Source: Sergeia podlipaevii (lineage: Eukaryota; Euglenozoa; Kinetoplastea; Trypanosomatida; Trypanosomatidae). From it: a DNA stretch of 16,686 nucleotides. The stretch is from positions 1-16,686 of the forward strand of contig JASANZ010001807.1 in NCBI GenBank assembly GCA_030849805.1, given 5' to 3'. Shown here one piece after another: positions 16,430 through 16,686 of the stretch. The notes under the pieces are model-generated. The model was not told the origin of the DNA, searched no databases, and worked only from the letters and a program-made list of their open reading frames with translations. Within the stretch, counting starts at the first letter, position 1; each line of letters starts with the position of its first letter. Position numbers and translations under genes: made by a program.

Positions 16430-16647
16430 CGTGGGGGATGGCCAACGAAAAAAAAGGAGAGAAATAAAATAAGGGTGTGAAGATATAGTATTGAAAGGGA
16501 GGCTAGTTGGGAATGGTCAACTTAATTACATTTTTATTTATATATTATATTCACGCACAACACAAGCACATTCAAAATATTGTAACTACAGCAAAGGACA
16601 AGCAAACCAAAAACAAAGGGAAGAAAAATGGGGACAGTGTGAGTATC

Positions 16648-16686
16648 ATGTCAGCGACAGCGAGAAACAGCAGTAGTAGTAGTAGT
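16648..16686 (+). CDS. Possible 5' end of the next gene, truncated by the window
   Basis: ATG 16648 opens a frame that reads MSATARNSSSSSS and stays open to the last base. Base composition changes here from A-rich spacer to a GC-containing, codon-like sequence, and Ser homopolymers encoded by AGT/AGC also occur in the 271-residue protein upstream. A five-codon upstream ATG frame lies at 16628-16642, out of frame. No strong pyrimidine tract is close; weak candidates include AG 16565-16566. With 13 codons the product cannot be named, and a non-coding AGT microsatellite is the alternative. Confidence 0.3.
   Translation, partial: MSATARNSSSSSS

Larger units (their letters stand above)
14993..16647 (+). 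other. Long spacer downstream of PDH E1 beta
   Basis: No supportable gene is present. The stretch holds poly-T runs (15598-15608, 15811-15820), a (TA)n array at 15623-15645, a long pyrimidine tract at about 15755-15822, a (TTC)5 run at about 16094-16109 and a (GT)9 array at 16412-16429. Many open frames here encode Lys/Arg-rich or Phe-rich low-complexity peptides. It is most simply the 3' UTR of PDH E1 beta plus the leader of the next gene. Confidence 0.6.

Noticed and set aside
1..16686. tRNA, rRNA, CRISPR, transposon or viral sequence
   Set aside because: Reading the window showed no tRNA cloverleaf with A and B boxes, no rRNA-like block, no regular repeat-spacer array, and no reverse transcriptase or transposase motifs. 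Short degenerate retroposons in the spacers could be missed by eye.

Overview
This window reads as nuclear DNA from a trypanosomatid protist (Kinetoplastea). All recognisable genes lie on the + strand and none has an intron. They are separated by long, AT-rich, pyrimidine-rich spacers full of microsatellites. Each gene is preceded by a polypyrimidine tract and a following AG, the usual spliced-leader acceptor arrangement, and then by a leader with no ATG. This is the layout of one polycistronic transcription unit. The genus cannot be fixed from the sequence alone.

Layout, left to right: the 3' end or 3' UTR of an unseen gene (1-240); an RMI1-like subunit of the TOP3-RMI dissolvasome (355-1740); a small dually acylated DUF1935 protein of the SMP-1 type (2404-2841); an unusually long 2.85 kb spacer (2842-5687); a probable mitochondrial RGG protein resembling RGG3 of the RNA-editing accessory complex (5688-6548); a second probable mitochondrial protein with two copies of a winged-helix-like repeat (7170-7985); a 1629-residue protein that I interpret as a divergent THO2/THOC2, the scaffold of the THO mRNA-export complex (8442-13331); pyruvate dehydrogenase E1 beta (13943-14992); a 1.65 kb spacer; and possibly the first 13 codons of another gene running off the end (16648-16686).

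The genes do not form one pathway, which is normal for trypanosomatid polycistrons. Two neighbours, the RGG protein and the 271-residue protein, do seem related: both have mitochondrial-type N-termini and share a domain pattern, so they may act together in mitochondrial RNA metabolism. From memory (not looked up), RMI1, RGG3 and PDH E1 beta are also close neighbours on Trypanosoma brucei chromosome 3. That would make this a conserved block, with the SMP-1-like gene and its long spacer as a lineage-specific insertion.

The most interesting items are the THO2-like protein, the shared repeat in the two mitochondrial proteins, and the second OB fold at the C-terminus of RMI1. All family calls come from reading motifs by eye and no database search was run.
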